Both the position numbers and the translations under genes were made by a program. This document shows positions 24,425 through 32,276 of a stretch of DNA of 64,000 nucleotides, piece by piece. Positions within the stretch are counted from its first letter, which is position 1, and every line of letters begins with the position of its first letter. Source of the DNA: Demequina soli. GTDB taxonomy: Bacteria > Actinomycetota > Actinomycetes > Actinomycetales > Demequinaceae. The DNA lies in NCBI RefSeq assembly GCF_000971195.1, contig NZ_BBLZ01000003.1:121815-185814 (forward strand). The letters are read 5' to 3'. The notes beneath the pieces are model-generated. The model saw nothing but the letters and a program-made list of their open reading frames with translations. It ran no database searches and had not been told where the DNA came from.

Positions 24425-25222
24425 ATGAGCACACCCGCCCTCCAGGGCCGCGCCCCCGCGCGCGTGCCCGCGCCCACCCGACAGTTCTGGATCGCCAAGG
24501 CGGTCTCCACGGCGCTCGGCGAGGCCGTGTCCGACTTCTCCATCCACGTCCTCAACCCCGTGCTGGCGGTGCTGCTCGGCTTCGCCTTCTTCGTCGGGGC
24601 CCTCGCCTTCCAGCTCACGCGCCGGCGCTACGTCCCGGAGGCGTACTGGCTCGCGGTCGCGGCGGTCGGCGTGTTCGGCACCATGGCCGCGGACGTCATG
24701 CACGTCGTGCTGGGCCTGCCCTACGCCGCCACGGCCACGCTCTACGCGGCCGCGCTCGCGGCGGTGTTCATCGCATGGCGGCGCACCGAGCGCACGCTCG
24801 ACGTGCACGCCGTCACCACCACGCGCCGCGAGCTGTTCTACTGGGCCGCCGTGGTGGGCACGTTCGCGCTCGGCACCGCCGTCGGCGACCTCACCGCGGT
24901 CGGCCTGGGCCTGGGCTACGCGCCCTCGATCGTGCTGTTCGCCGTGCTCATCACCCTGCCCGCGATCGCCTACCGGTTCCTGGGCCTCAACGGCGTCGCC
25001 GCGTTCTGGACCGCGTACGTGCTCACGCGTCCCCTCGGGGCGTCCGTCGCGGACTGGCTGGGCAAGCCGGTGAGCGAGGGCGGCGCGGGCGTGGGCCCGG
25101 GCTGGGTGTCGCTCGTGTTCGCGATCGCGCTCGTGGCGGTCGTGTCGGCGCCGCGCATCCGCGCGCTCCGTGTCACCGCGCGCGAGCCCCGGCTCGACCG
25201 AGAGCTCACTCCGGACGCGTGA
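24425..25222 (+). CDS. COG4705-type multi-pass membrane protein (short form)
   Basis: 265 residues, about seven or eight helices. It shares with the protein at 25590 the segments FWIAKAVSTALGEAVSDF near 21-38, RRYVPEAYWLAV, TTTRRELFYWAAVVGTFALGT and AYVLTRPLGASVADW, which identify the uncharacterised COG4705 membrane-protein group. The acidic TALGEAVSD/TAVGD positions inside helices are conserved between the two and may be functional. Function unknown. Probably leaderless and controlled by the neighbouring two-component system. Confidence 0.8.
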   Translation: MSTPALQGRAPARVPAPTRQFWIAKAVSTALGEAVSDFSIHVLNPVLAVLLGFAFFVGALAFQLTRRRYVPEAYWLAVAAVGVFGTMAADVMHVVLGLPYAATATLYAAALAAVFIAWRRTERTLDVHAVTTTRRELFYWAAVVGTFALGTAVGDLTAVGLGLGYAPSIVLFAVLITLPAIAYRFLGLNGVAAFWTAYVLTRPLGASVADWLGKPVSEGGAGVGPGWVSLVFAIALVAVVSAPRIRALRVTAREPRLDRELTPDA

Positions 25223-25253
25223 GTTCCCTTTTCAGGGTGCGCGCGTGACCGCT

Positions 25254-25361
25254 ATCCACACGAGCGCGGCCGATCTGCCCCGATCCGCTGCACTTCCCGT
25301 CGTGAACCCCGACCAACGGACCACGAAGTGCAGAATCTGTGTGGGCCACGGTCGGGGCGGC
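25254..25361. repeat. 108-bp direct repeat, copy 1
   Basis: Nearly identical to 25415-25522, with 161-base period. The last 85 bases appear identical. Inside it, CTGCACTTC and GAAGTGCAG form inverted arms about 28 bases apart. A diverged third copy is at 31462-31569. The 367-base gap 25223-25589 holds these repeats and a terminator; I see no gene in it. Confidence 0.85.
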
Positions 25362-25414
25362 TACGGGGAGCTCAGCCGCACACGCATCGTGCCCCGCGCA
25401 GGCCCGCGACCCCC

Positions 25415-25522
25415 ATCCACACACGCGCAGCCGATCGGCCCCGATCCGCTGCACTTCCCGTCGTGAACCCCGACCAACGGACCACGAAGTGCAGAATCTG
25501 TGTGGGCCACGGTCGGGGCGGC
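25415..25522. repeat. 108-bp direct repeat, copy 2
   Basis: Second copy of the element at 25254, with the same internal CTGCACTTC/GAAGTGCAG inverted arms and the tail GAATCTGTGTGGGCCACG. The tandem pair could arise by duplication and may fold as alternative hairpins. Confidence 0.85.
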
Positions 25523-25543
25523 GACGGGTGCGGGCGCCCGCAC

Positions 25544-25586
25544 GCGCATCGTCCCCCCTCCCGCGGTGGAAGGGGGGACGATGCGC
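25544..25586 (-). terminator. Strong hairpin terminator after the COG4705 long-form gene
   Basis: GCGCATCGTCCCCCCT and its exact complement (16 bp) with an 11-base loop, directly after the gene stop at 25590. The stem itself carries the over-represented decamer GGACGATGCG on both arms. Confidence 0.75.
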
Positions 25587-25589
25587 CGC

Positions 25590-26852
25590 TCAGGCGAGCG
25601 TGGTGAGGAGCGTGTTGAGCGCGGTCGTCTCGGCGGCCGCGTCGGGGTGGGCGTCGCGGATCGAGGTGAGCACCGCGTCGATCTGTCCGTCGAGGACGCT
25701 CCAGCCCGTCTCGTCGAGCGGCTCGAGGGTCGGCTGCGCGTCGTCCCAGGCGGTCTCGAGGTCCTTGGCCCGCGCCGTGGCGCCGGCCTGGTCGCCGGCG
25801 GCGACGAGCCCGCGCGTGTCCGAGACGATGGTGCGGATGGTCGCGACGTCGGAGCCGGGGAAGCTCGCCGTCGCCGACTGCCCGGGCGCGAGCGTGACCT
25901 GCGGGGCCGGCCCCTCCTCGCTCGCGGCGGCCACGCCGTGCGGCTGCGCCGAGGCCCACATGAGGACCGCGACCGCCACCGCCCCGACGGCGCCGAGGTA
26001 CCCGAGCATGACGCCCTCGCGGGTGCGGTTCGGCTGCGCCGCGGGCGCCTCCGCGCGCGCCGCCCGCTCGCGGGACAGGACGTCCGCCCGCGAGCGCGAC
26101 AGGTAGATCACGGTCGCGAGGATCGCGGCGAGGAAGATGATGCTGGTGGTCGCGACGCCGAGCCCGAGGCCCTGCTGATCGCGCGGCATGCCGAACCAGT
26201 CGCCGAGGTTCGCGCCGAGGGGACGCGTGAGGATGTACGCGAGCCAGAACGACAGCGTCGCGTTGGCCCCGAGGCGCCAGCCGATCACCACGGCGACGAT
26301 CAGCCCCAGCGGCAGCAGCACGCTCACGCCGGGACCCCAGCCCGTGAGGTCCAGCGTCCAGTCGCCGGCGGCCGTGCCCAGCGCGAAGGTCACCAGGATC
26401 GCGAGCCAATAGAACAGCTCGCGCGGCGTGGTGGTGATGCTGTGGATGGACAGCGTGCGCTGGTTCCACCACCAGATCCCGAACACCAGGGCGAGGATCA
26501 CCGCGAACACCGAGGTGCTCACCACGAGCGGCACGCCGAGGGAGTCCGTGAGGATGTCGGTGTAGAGCGTGCCGGTGACGCTCACCACGACCACCGTGAG
26601 CCAGTACACGAAGGGCACGTAGCGGCGGAGGCTCAGCTGCCACGCGAGCACGCCGGCGAGCACCACCGTGAAGAGGACCGCGGTCACCTGCAGTCCGACG
26701 CCGAGCGTCATGTTGATCCAGTCGGCGAAGCTCTCGCCCACCGTGGTGCACAGGATCTTGATGATCCAGAACCACAGCGTGATCTCGGGAACCTTGCTGA
26801 GCATCTCGCGGCCGCGCGCGGGGCGGGGCAGCGTCATCGTGTTGTCGTCCAC
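25590..26852 (-). CDS. COG4705-type membrane protein with extracytoplasmic C-terminal domain
   Basis: 420 residues. Residues about 25-265 form the COG4705 membrane core (FWIIKILCTTVGESFADWI; TTTPRELFYWLAILVTFALGT; AYILTRPLGANLGDWFG). A further helix near 285-305 is followed by a roughly 115-residue soluble tail (VTLAPGQSATASFPGSD ... DGQIDAVLTSIRDAHPDA) that looks like a small helical domain seen in membrane-stress proteins. GTG 26852 is chosen because it places the CTTAG repeats 24 bases upstream, matching the sister genes; GTG 26861 is the alternative. Function unknown. Confidence 0.78.
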   Translation of the reverse strand: MDDNTMTLPRPARGREMLSKVPEITLWFWIIKILCTTVGESFADWINMTLGVGLQVTAVLFTVVLAGVLAWQLSLRRYVPFVYWLTVVVVSVTGTLYTDILTDSLGVPLVVSTSVFAVILALVFGIWWWNQRTLSIHSITTTPRELFYWLAILVTFALGTAAGDWTLDLTGWGPGVSVLLPLGLIVAVVIGWRLGANATLSFWLAYILTRPLGANLGDWFGMPRDQQGLGLGVATTSIIFLAAILATVIYLSRSRADVLSRERAARAEAPAAQPNRTREGVMLGYLGAVGAVAVAVLMWASAQPHGVAAASEEGPAPQVTLAPGQSATASFPGSDVATIRTIVSDTRGLVAAGDQAGATARAKDLETAWDDAQPTLEPLDETGWSVLDGQIDAVLTSIRDAHPDAAAETTALNTLLTTLA

Positions 26853-26876
26853 CCGGCGCACGCTACGGAGGCGCCG

Positions 26877-26892
26877 CTAAGCCGGCGCTAAG
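26877..26892 (-). promoter_or_regulatory. Response-regulator repeat CTTAG-N6-CTTAG upstream of COG4705 long form
   Basis: Perfect direct repeat on the minus strand, 24 bases before the GTG at 26852. It overlaps the stop codon of the second rhamnosidase gene. Confidence 0.6.
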
Positions 26893-29275
26893 CGATCGCG
26901 CAGGTGAACGTGTGGGCACCCCCACCGGCGTGCCGGACGGACCCGTCGGGCACGCGGACCTCGGCCTCGGCCGTCTCGGGAAGCCGAACGTCGAGGGTGA
27001 AGATCCCGTCCTCGATCCGCCACGCGACCTCGATCCGGCCGCGCCGCGTGAGCTGCGACGTCCGCGCGGACCTGAGGGTCGGCCCGGGCACCGGCTCGAT
27101 GACGATGCGCCGGTACGCCTCCTCCCCCGGCGCCGGCTCGGCGGGCAGCCGCAGGCCTGCCACGTGCGTGTGGAGGAACGATGCGACGGCGCCCTTGGAG
27201 TAGTGGTTGAGCGAGCCGCGGGCGGTCCCGTCCTCGGCGATGCCGTCCCACCACTCCCACATGGTGGTCGCGCCGGCGTCGAGCATCCCCAGCCACGACG
27301 GGTGGCCGGTCGCGACGAGCAGCCGGTGAGCGAGGTCGGCCTGGCCGTGGTCCGCGAGCGCCGGCAGCAGCTGCCCGGTCGCGAGGAAGCCGGTCCCCAG
27401 GCGTCCGCCCGCCTCCTCGATCAGGACGGCCAGCCGGGCCGCGGTCGCCTCGCGCAGGCCCTCGGGCACGAGCCCGAACGCGAGCGCCCGGACGTAGTGG
27501 CCCTGCCGCTCCTCGGTCAGCGTGCCGTCGTCACGCAGGTACTCGGCCCGCCACGCCTCGAGCGCGCCGGCGGCGATCGCGCGGCACTCCGCCGCCGCCT
27601 CATCCTCACCCGCGATCGCGGCGAGCAGCGCGGTCACGTGCGCGGAGCGGTGGAGGAAGGCGGTCGCGACGATCCCGTGGTCGACGGTCGGGTCGGGGTT
27701 CGGCGGGACGCCCGGCTCGAGCCACTCCCCGAAGTGGAAGCCGGTGTCCCACAGGAAGCGCTCGTGGGGCGCGGGGTCGGGGCGGGCGGCGGCGCGCTCG
27801 GGGTGGCGGCCCGCGGCGGCACGGCCCGCGGCGTAGCGCACCCACGCGAGGGCGGCGGGGAGCTGCTCGGCGACGGCGTCCACCGATCCGTACGCGCGCC
27901 ACAGCTCCCACGGGACCAGAGCGGCGGCGTCGCCCCAGCCCGCGGAGCCGGCGGAGGCGTCCTCGAACGCGATGCCCGAGGGGCGGTTGCCGGCGGGGTT
28001 CGGGATGACGGTCGGCACGCGGCCGTCCTCCCACCGGTCGGCGGCCAGGTCGCGCAGCCAACGGCGCGAGAAGTCCTCGACGTCCGCGAGCAGCGCGGCC
28101 GTGCCGACGAACACCTGCCAGTCCCCCGTGAACCCCGACCGCTCGCGCTGCGGGCAGTCGGTCGGAACCGCGCACGCGTTGTCGCGCAGGCTCCAGCGCA
28201 CGGCCTCGTGGAGCCGCTCGAGCCGCGCATCGGAGCACGAGAACTCGCCGGTGCGGGCGAGGTCGCTGTGGACCACCACGCCGCGCGCGCCCTCGAGCGC
28301 GAGCCCCTCGGGCACACCGTCCACCTGGACGTAGCGGAAGCCGTGGGTGGTGTGGCGCGGCTCGAACACGTCGCCGGCGCGTCCCGCCGAGATCACCTGG
28401 TCGACCTGGCCCGCGTCGAGCAGCTCATGGGTCGCGAAGGTGAAGGCGCGCAGGTGCTCGAGCGTGACGAGGCCGTCCGCATCGAGCACCTCGCCGTGCG
28501 TGAGGGTGAGGCAGGTACCCGCCGGGCCGAGGTCCGTGAGCCGCATCCAGCCGTTGATGTCCTGCCCCAGGTCGATCACGGCGGTGCCGGGCCGCGGGAA
28601 CGTGACGGCCGCGGGGGCGAGCTCCTCGATGCGGCGCACGCGGGGACCCTGCGCGGGGACCAGGCGTCCGCGGTCGGCGAGCAGCGCATCGTCCGGCGTC
28701 GCGACGGGCGCCCAGCCGGAGCCGCCGCCGGTGAACCACGCCGCGTCGAGCAGGCGCAGGTCGACGGCCTGGCCGTCCATGAGGTCGGCGCGCGTGACGT
28801 GGCTCGGGCGCGACTCCCAGGCGCCGCCCGTCGCGACGAGCGCGTCGCCCGCCTCCGACACCACGGCCGCGAGCAGCGCGGTGCGCGCGCCGAAGCCGTC
28901 GGCGCGGCGCTCGAAGCCGTGGCGGCCGCGGAACCAGCCGTCCGACAGGAGGAACACCAGGGTGTTCTCGCCCTCGCGCACCAGGGCGGTGACGTCGCGG
29001 GTCGCGACCTCGAGGCGCGCGCGATAGGACGTGAAGCCGGGCTCGAGCTCGTCGTCGCCGACCCGCACGCCGTTGAGGAACGCCTCGTAGAGGCCGTGCG
29101 ACGTCGCGGCCAGGCGCACCTCGCCGGCGCCGGGCGCGACGGTGAACGATGCGCGCAGCAGGTAGGCGGGGCGCTGCCCGGCCGGCGCGATCACGGGTTC
29201 GTGCGGGGCGATCCAGGCGGCGGAGGCCAGCGCGGTCGTTCCCGCACGGCGGGATACGGACGGGGTGACGGTCAT
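26888..29275 (-). CDS. Alpha-L-rhamnosidase, GH78 (module B)
   Basis: 795 residues, intracellular (no signal peptide). N-terminal beta domain with LNGVRVGDDELEPGFTSYRAR near 68-88, catalytic motif PTDCPQRERSGFTGDWQ near residue 372 (one residue shorter than in module A), and SLNHYSKGAVASFLHTHVAGL near 690. ATG 29275 has AAGGAGG upstream. Divergent from an MFS transporter gene with a shared 140-base control region. Removes rhamnose from plant-derived glycosides; different motif spacing from module A suggests a different linkage or aglycone preference. Confidence 0.92.
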   Translation of the reverse strand: MTVTPSVSRRAGTTALASAAWIAPHEPVIAPAGQRPAYLLRASFTVAPGAGEVRLAATSHGLYEAFLNGVRVGDDELEPGFTSYRARLEVATRDVTALVREGENTLVFLLSDGWFRGRHGFERRADGFGARTALLAAVVSEAGDALVATGGAWESRPSHVTRADLMDGQAVDLRLLDAAWFTGGGSGWAPVATPDDALLADRGRLVPAQGPRVRRIEELAPAAVTFPRPGTAVIDLGQDINGWMRLTDLGPAGTCLTLTHGEVLDADGLVTLEHLRAFTFATHELLDAGQVDQVISAGRAGDVFEPRHTTHGFRYVQVDGVPEGLALEGARGVVVHSDLARTGEFSCSDARLERLHEAVRWSLRDNACAVPTDCPQRERSGFTGDWQVFVGTAALLADVEDFSRRWLRDLAADRWEDGRVPTVIPNPAGNRPSGIAFEDASAGSAGWGDAAALVPWELWRAYGSVDAVAEQLPAALAWVRYAAGRAAAGRHPERAAARPDPAPHERFLWDTGFHFGEWLEPGVPPNPDPTVDHGIVATAFLHRSAHVTALLAAIAGEDEAAAECRAIAAGALEAWRAEYLRDDGTLTEERQGHYVRALAFGLVPEGLREATAARLAVLIEEAGGRLGTGFLATGQLLPALADHGQADLAHRLLVATGHPSWLGMLDAGATTMWEWWDGIAEDGTARGSLNHYSKGAVASFLHTHVAGLRLPAEPAPGEEAYRRIVIEPVPGPTLRSARTSQLTRRGRIEVAWRIEDGIFTLDVRLPETAEAEVRVPDGSVRHAGGGAHTFTCAIA

Positions 29276-29312
29276 CGCGGAGTCCTCCTTGACGTGGGCG
29301 ACAGGTCATTTC

Positions 29313-29363
29313 TACCACATGGCATGTATCGACTTTACAAGTGGTCGGTGATGTGGGTACGGT
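29313..29363. promoter_or_regulatory. Divergent control region of module B with inverted repeat and MFS promoter
   Basis: TACCACATG (29313-29321) and CAAGTGGTC (29338-29346) form a 9-base inverted repeat with 7 matches; within it ACATG-G-CATGT is a small perfect palindrome. On the plus strand TTTACA (29334-29339), 18 bases and TACGGT (29358-29363) make a plausible promoter for the MFS gene. Probable binding region of the TetR protein at 30798. Confidence 0.5.
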
Positions 29364-29415
29364 CGCTCCCACCGGGCTCGACGGCGAGCCCTTCGATCAG
29401 CAAAGGTGCTTGACG

Positions 29416-30711
29416 ATGACCGTGTCACCCGCCGAGACGTCGCCCCGCGAGGACGACGCTCCCGCCCCGACCCCCGCCTTCCGCAATCCCGGCTCGGGCT
29501 TCCTCGTCGCGCTCGGCTTCGCGTCGATCCTGCTGATGGCGTCCCTGCTGTCGGTCGGCATCCTCACGATGCCGCTCCAGGCGACCGCCATCGATCCCGA
29601 CCGCTCCACCAGCATCGTCTCCACCGTGAGCCTGTTCGCCGGCATCGCCGCGCTCATCGCGAGCCCGATCATGGGCCGCCTGTCCGACCGCACCACGTCC
29701 CGCCTCGGCCGCCGCCGCCCCTACCTCGTCGCGGGCGCGGTGCTCCTCGTGGCCGGCGCGTTCCTGGTGCTCGAGGCCTCCGCCACCGGGATGCTCGCCG
29801 CGGGCTGGGTGGTGATGAGCCTCGGCCAGATCGCCGCGTTCACCGCGCTCGGCGCGTGCATCCCCGACCAGTTCGCCGCCGAGCGTCGAGGCCCGGCCTC
29901 CGCCCTCTTCGGCATCGGCGGCGTCGCCGGGGCCGTCGTAGGCCTGTGGCTCGGGTCGCTGTTCTCGCCGAACCTCACGCTCATGATCATGGTGCCGGCC
30001 GGGCTCGGCGCCGCCGCGCTGCTCGCGTTCGCCGCGGTCCTGCGCGACGACCGGATCTCCCCCGAGGACCGCCCGGAGCTCCAGCTCCGCTCCGCGTTCG
30101 GCACCTTCTGGGTCAACCCGGTCCGCCACCCGGCGTTCGCGCTCGCGTTCGGCTCCCGCTTCGCGGTGTTCTGCGCGATCGCGGCGGTCAACGCCTACAT
30201 GGCGATCTTCCTCATCCTCGGCCTGCACATCGACCCGATGGAGATCGCCGACAAGATGTTCGTCGCGAACCTGCTGTCGGGAGGCATCGCGTTCGTCATC
30301 GCGAACATCGCGGGCCGCCTGTCGGACCGCATCGGCCGCCGCAAGCCGTTCGTATGGACCTCGGCCGTGGTGTTCACCGTCGGGCTCGGGCTCATCGTGG
30401 CCGCCGACACCTTCAACGCGTTCCTCGTCGCGCTCGTGGTCATGGGCATCGGTCAGGGCATCTACCTCGCCGTGGACTTCGCCCTCATCACGCAGGTCCT
30501 GCCCGACCCCGAGGACTCGGCCAAGGACCTCGGGATCATGAACCTCGCCGCATCGCTGCCGAACATCCTGGTCCCCGCGGTGGCGCCCGCACTGCTGGCG
30601 ATCGGCGCGAGCGCCGCCGCCCCGCAGAACTTCACGGTCTTCTTCACGGCGGCCGCGATCGCCGGCGCGATCGGCGCGCTGCTCATCATCCCCATCCGCG
30701 GGGTCCGCTGA
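29416..30711 (+). CDS. MFS sugar/glycoside transporter, SLC45/GPH-like (module B)
   Basis: 431 residues, about 12 helices. It has GRLSDRTTSRLGRRRPYLV and GRLSDRIGRRKPFVW at the two inter-helix loops and ends PIRGVR, paralleling the transporter at 6019 (PLIKGVR). The ATG at 29416 has AAAGG nine bases upstream. Divergent from the module B rhamnosidase and followed by a terminator and a TetR gene, so probably imports the rhamnosylated substrate. Confidence 0.87.
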   Translation: MTVSPAETSPREDDAPAPTPAFRNPGSGFLVALGFASILLMASLLSVGILTMPLQATAIDPDRSTSIVSTVSLFAGIAALIASPIMGRLSDRTTSRLGRRRPYLVAGAVLLVAGAFLVLEASATGMLAAGWVVMSLGQIAAFTALGACIPDQFAAERRGPASALFGIGGVAGAVVGLWLGSLFSPNLTLMIMVPAGLGAAALLAFAAVLRDDRISPEDRPELQLRSAFGTFWVNPVRHPAFALAFGSRFAVFCAIAAVNAYMAIFLILGLHIDPMEIADKMFVANLLSGGIAFVIANIAGRLSDRIGRRKPFVWTSAVVFTVGLGLIVAADTFNAFLVALVVMGIGQGIYLAVDFALITQVLPDPEDSAKDLGIMNLAASLPNILVPAVAPALLAIGASAAAPQNFTVFFTAAAIAGAIGALLIIPIRGVR

Positions 30712-30720
30712 CCCAGGCAC

Positions 30721-30760
30721 GATGCCCGGCTCGCCGCCCCCGCGGGGCGGGCCGGGCATC
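30721..30760 (+). terminator. Terminator hairpin after module B MFS
   Basis: Outer arms GATGCCCGGC/GCCGGGCATC and inner arms CCGCCCC/GGGGCGG around a 3-base loop, ten bases after the stop codon. Confidence 0.7.
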
Positions 30761-30797
30761 GTCGCGCGAGGGCTAGGGTGAACGCGAGGAGGTCCCC

Positions 30798-31433
30798 ATG
30801 CCGCTGACCGATGACGTCGAGGTGCGACGCCGCGAGAGCCGCCAGGCCGCCGCGTCCGCGGAGCGCCGCGAGGCGATCCTCGACGCCGCGGTCGAGGCCT
30901 TCGCCGAGCGCGGCTTCAACGGCACCTCGATTCGCGACGTCGCCGGCCGCGCCGGGCTGTCCCACACCGGCGTGCTGCACCACTTCCCCGACAAGACCGC
31001 CTTGCTCGAGGCCGTGCTCGACCGTTCGGTCGGGCGCGCGGGAGCCGAGTTCGAGCTCGACGAGAGCGACGGCGAGCGCTTTCTCCGCGGTTTCCTCGCC
31101 CTCACCGCGCGCGACGTGGCGCGTGGCGTCGACGCCCCCGAGACCCGCATGTTCCGCATGATCACGGCCGAGGCGCTCGCGCCCAGCCACCCCGCGCACG
31201 GCTACATGCGCCGCTGGTACGCCGAGGTGCGCGGCCACGCGGTGACCGCGCTCGAGGACCTCGCCGCACGCGGGCTGCTGCTGGTAGACGTCGAGGAGAT
31301 CCCCCTCGCGGCGGCCCAGATCGCGGGCGTGCGCGACGGCCTCGACCCGCAGTGGCTGCTCGACCCCGAGGCGTTCGACCTGGTGGGCGCCGTGCGCGAC
31401 CAGCTGCGCCGCTACACCGCGCTCGCGCTGTAG
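30798..31433 (+). CDS. TetR family regulator (module B)
   Basis: 211 residues. HTH near 23-68 (RREAILDAAVEAFAERGFNG; GLSHTGVLHHFPDKTALLEAVLDRS) is clearly paralogous to the TetR at 12972. GAGGAGG lies five bases before the ATG. Located directly after the module B transporter, it is the probable repressor of the GH78-MFS divergent promoter. The ligand may be a rhamnoside or aglycone. Confidence 0.85.
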   Translation: MPLTDDVEVRRRESRQAAASAERREAILDAAVEAFAERGFNGTSIRDVAGRAGLSHTGVLHHFPDKTALLEAVLDRSVGRAGAEFELDESDGERFLRGFLALTARDVARGVDAPETRMFRMITAEALAPSHPAHGYMRRWYAEVRGHAVTALEDLAARGLLLVDVEEIPLAAAQIAGVRDGLDPQWLLDPEAFDLVGAVRDQLRRYTALAL

Positions 31434-31461
31434 CCGCGCTCGGCGCCACCTGCGCGACCGC

Positions 31462-31569
31462 GTTCCACACACGCGGACCCCGCATCGTCCCCTGGGATGC
31501 CACTCGCGCGGGATATCCCGACGTGCGTCGGGCCATGTGCAGAAACCGTGTGGACCACGGTCATGGCGC
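31462..31569. repeat. Diverged third copy of the 108-bp repeat
   Basis: Shares the start TTCCACACACGCG and the end GTGCAGAAACCGTGTGGACC with the copies at 25254 and 25415, but the middle has changed. Lies between the TetR gene and a convergent lipoprotein gene. Confidence 0.5.
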
Positions 31570-31582
31570 CCCGAGACGCCGA

Positions 31583-31617
31583 AGGGCCCGTGGTCCCCCT
31601 CGGCGACCACGGGCCCT
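31583..31617. terminator. Bidirectional terminator hairpin
   Basis: AGGGCCCGTGGTC and its complement with a 9-base loop, between the TetR gene (plus) and the lipoprotein gene (minus, stop at 31634). Confidence 0.7.
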
Positions 31618-31633
31618 CGCGCTGCCAGGAGCG

Positions 31634-32083
31634 CTACTTCTGGATGTCGCGCACGACCTCGCCGCCGAGCGCGGACACGGCCGCGAGCTGGTCCGCGTCC
31701 GGGGTCGCGAAGATGTAGCTGTCCGTCTTCACGATGCCCGACGTGGTGTCGTCTGCCTCGATGGTCACGAGGTCGGAGTCCAGCGCGTCGCCCGAGGTGT
31801 AGACCCGGAAGGTGCTCACGTCGGTGCCCTCGCCGGTGGCGTCGCAGCTGTACTCGTAGCTCGCGAGCACGCCCTCGCCGGCGACGCGGCCGCCGGCCCA
31901 GGACTCGCAGCCGGTCGCGGTGCGGATGTCCTCGACGATCTGCGAGACGTTCAGCGTCGCGACGGTGTCCGAGGCCGCGGGCGAGGTGCTCGCGTCGGTG
32001 TCGGAATCGGTGGAGCAGGCTGCGAGGAGCAGGCCGGCGGAGGCGGCGACCACGGCGACCTTGATGCCCTGGTTCATGCGCAT
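31634..32083 (-). CDS. Small secreted lipoprotein of unknown function
   Basis: 149 residues. Signal peptide with lipobox LLAAC near residue 21, an Asp/Ser/Thr-rich linker, then a compact domain with a Cys pair (TGCESW and YEYSCDATG). The ATG at 32083 has AAAGGA six bases upstream; an in-frame ATG at 32077 is possible. I do not recognise the family. Neighbours give no strong clue; the next gene upstream is the HtrA-like protease with its own terminator between. Confidence 0.75.
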   Translation of the reverse strand: MRMNQGIKVAVVAASAGLLLAACSTDSDTDASTSPAASDTVATLNVSQIVEDIRTATGCESWAGGRVAGEGVLASYEYSCDATGEGTDVSTFRVYTSGDALDSDLVTIEADDTTSGIVKTDSYIFATPDADQLAAVSALGGEVVRDIQK

Positions 32084-32223
32084 GTGTATTCCTTTGTCTG
32101 ATGGGGACGTATTCGAACCGAAGAATCCTATTCCCCTTTTACGCACCCGAGTGCCAGGCGAGGTCCCGGGAGGCCCGTCGGGGGACGATGCGGCACGTGC
32201 GTCGTGCGCGGGACGGCAGGGAT

Positions 32224-32259
32224 GCAGCGGGCCCGCCGGTCTCCCGGCGGGCCCGCTGC
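32224..32259 (-). terminator. Terminator hairpin after the HtrA-like protease gene
   Basis: GCAGCGGGCCCGCCGG and its exact complement (16 bp), loop TCTC, 18 bases past the protease stop. Confidence 0.75.
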
Positions 32260-32276
32260 CGCGTGGCGATTCGCTC

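Noticed and set aside
25254..25522. Possible CRISPR array
   Set aside because: Only two long units with a 161-base period and no short repeat-spacer pattern or cas genes.
25223..25606. Short overlapping frames in the tandem-repeat gap
   Set aside because: They have repeated, low-information products and no good ribosome sites; the repeats explain their length.
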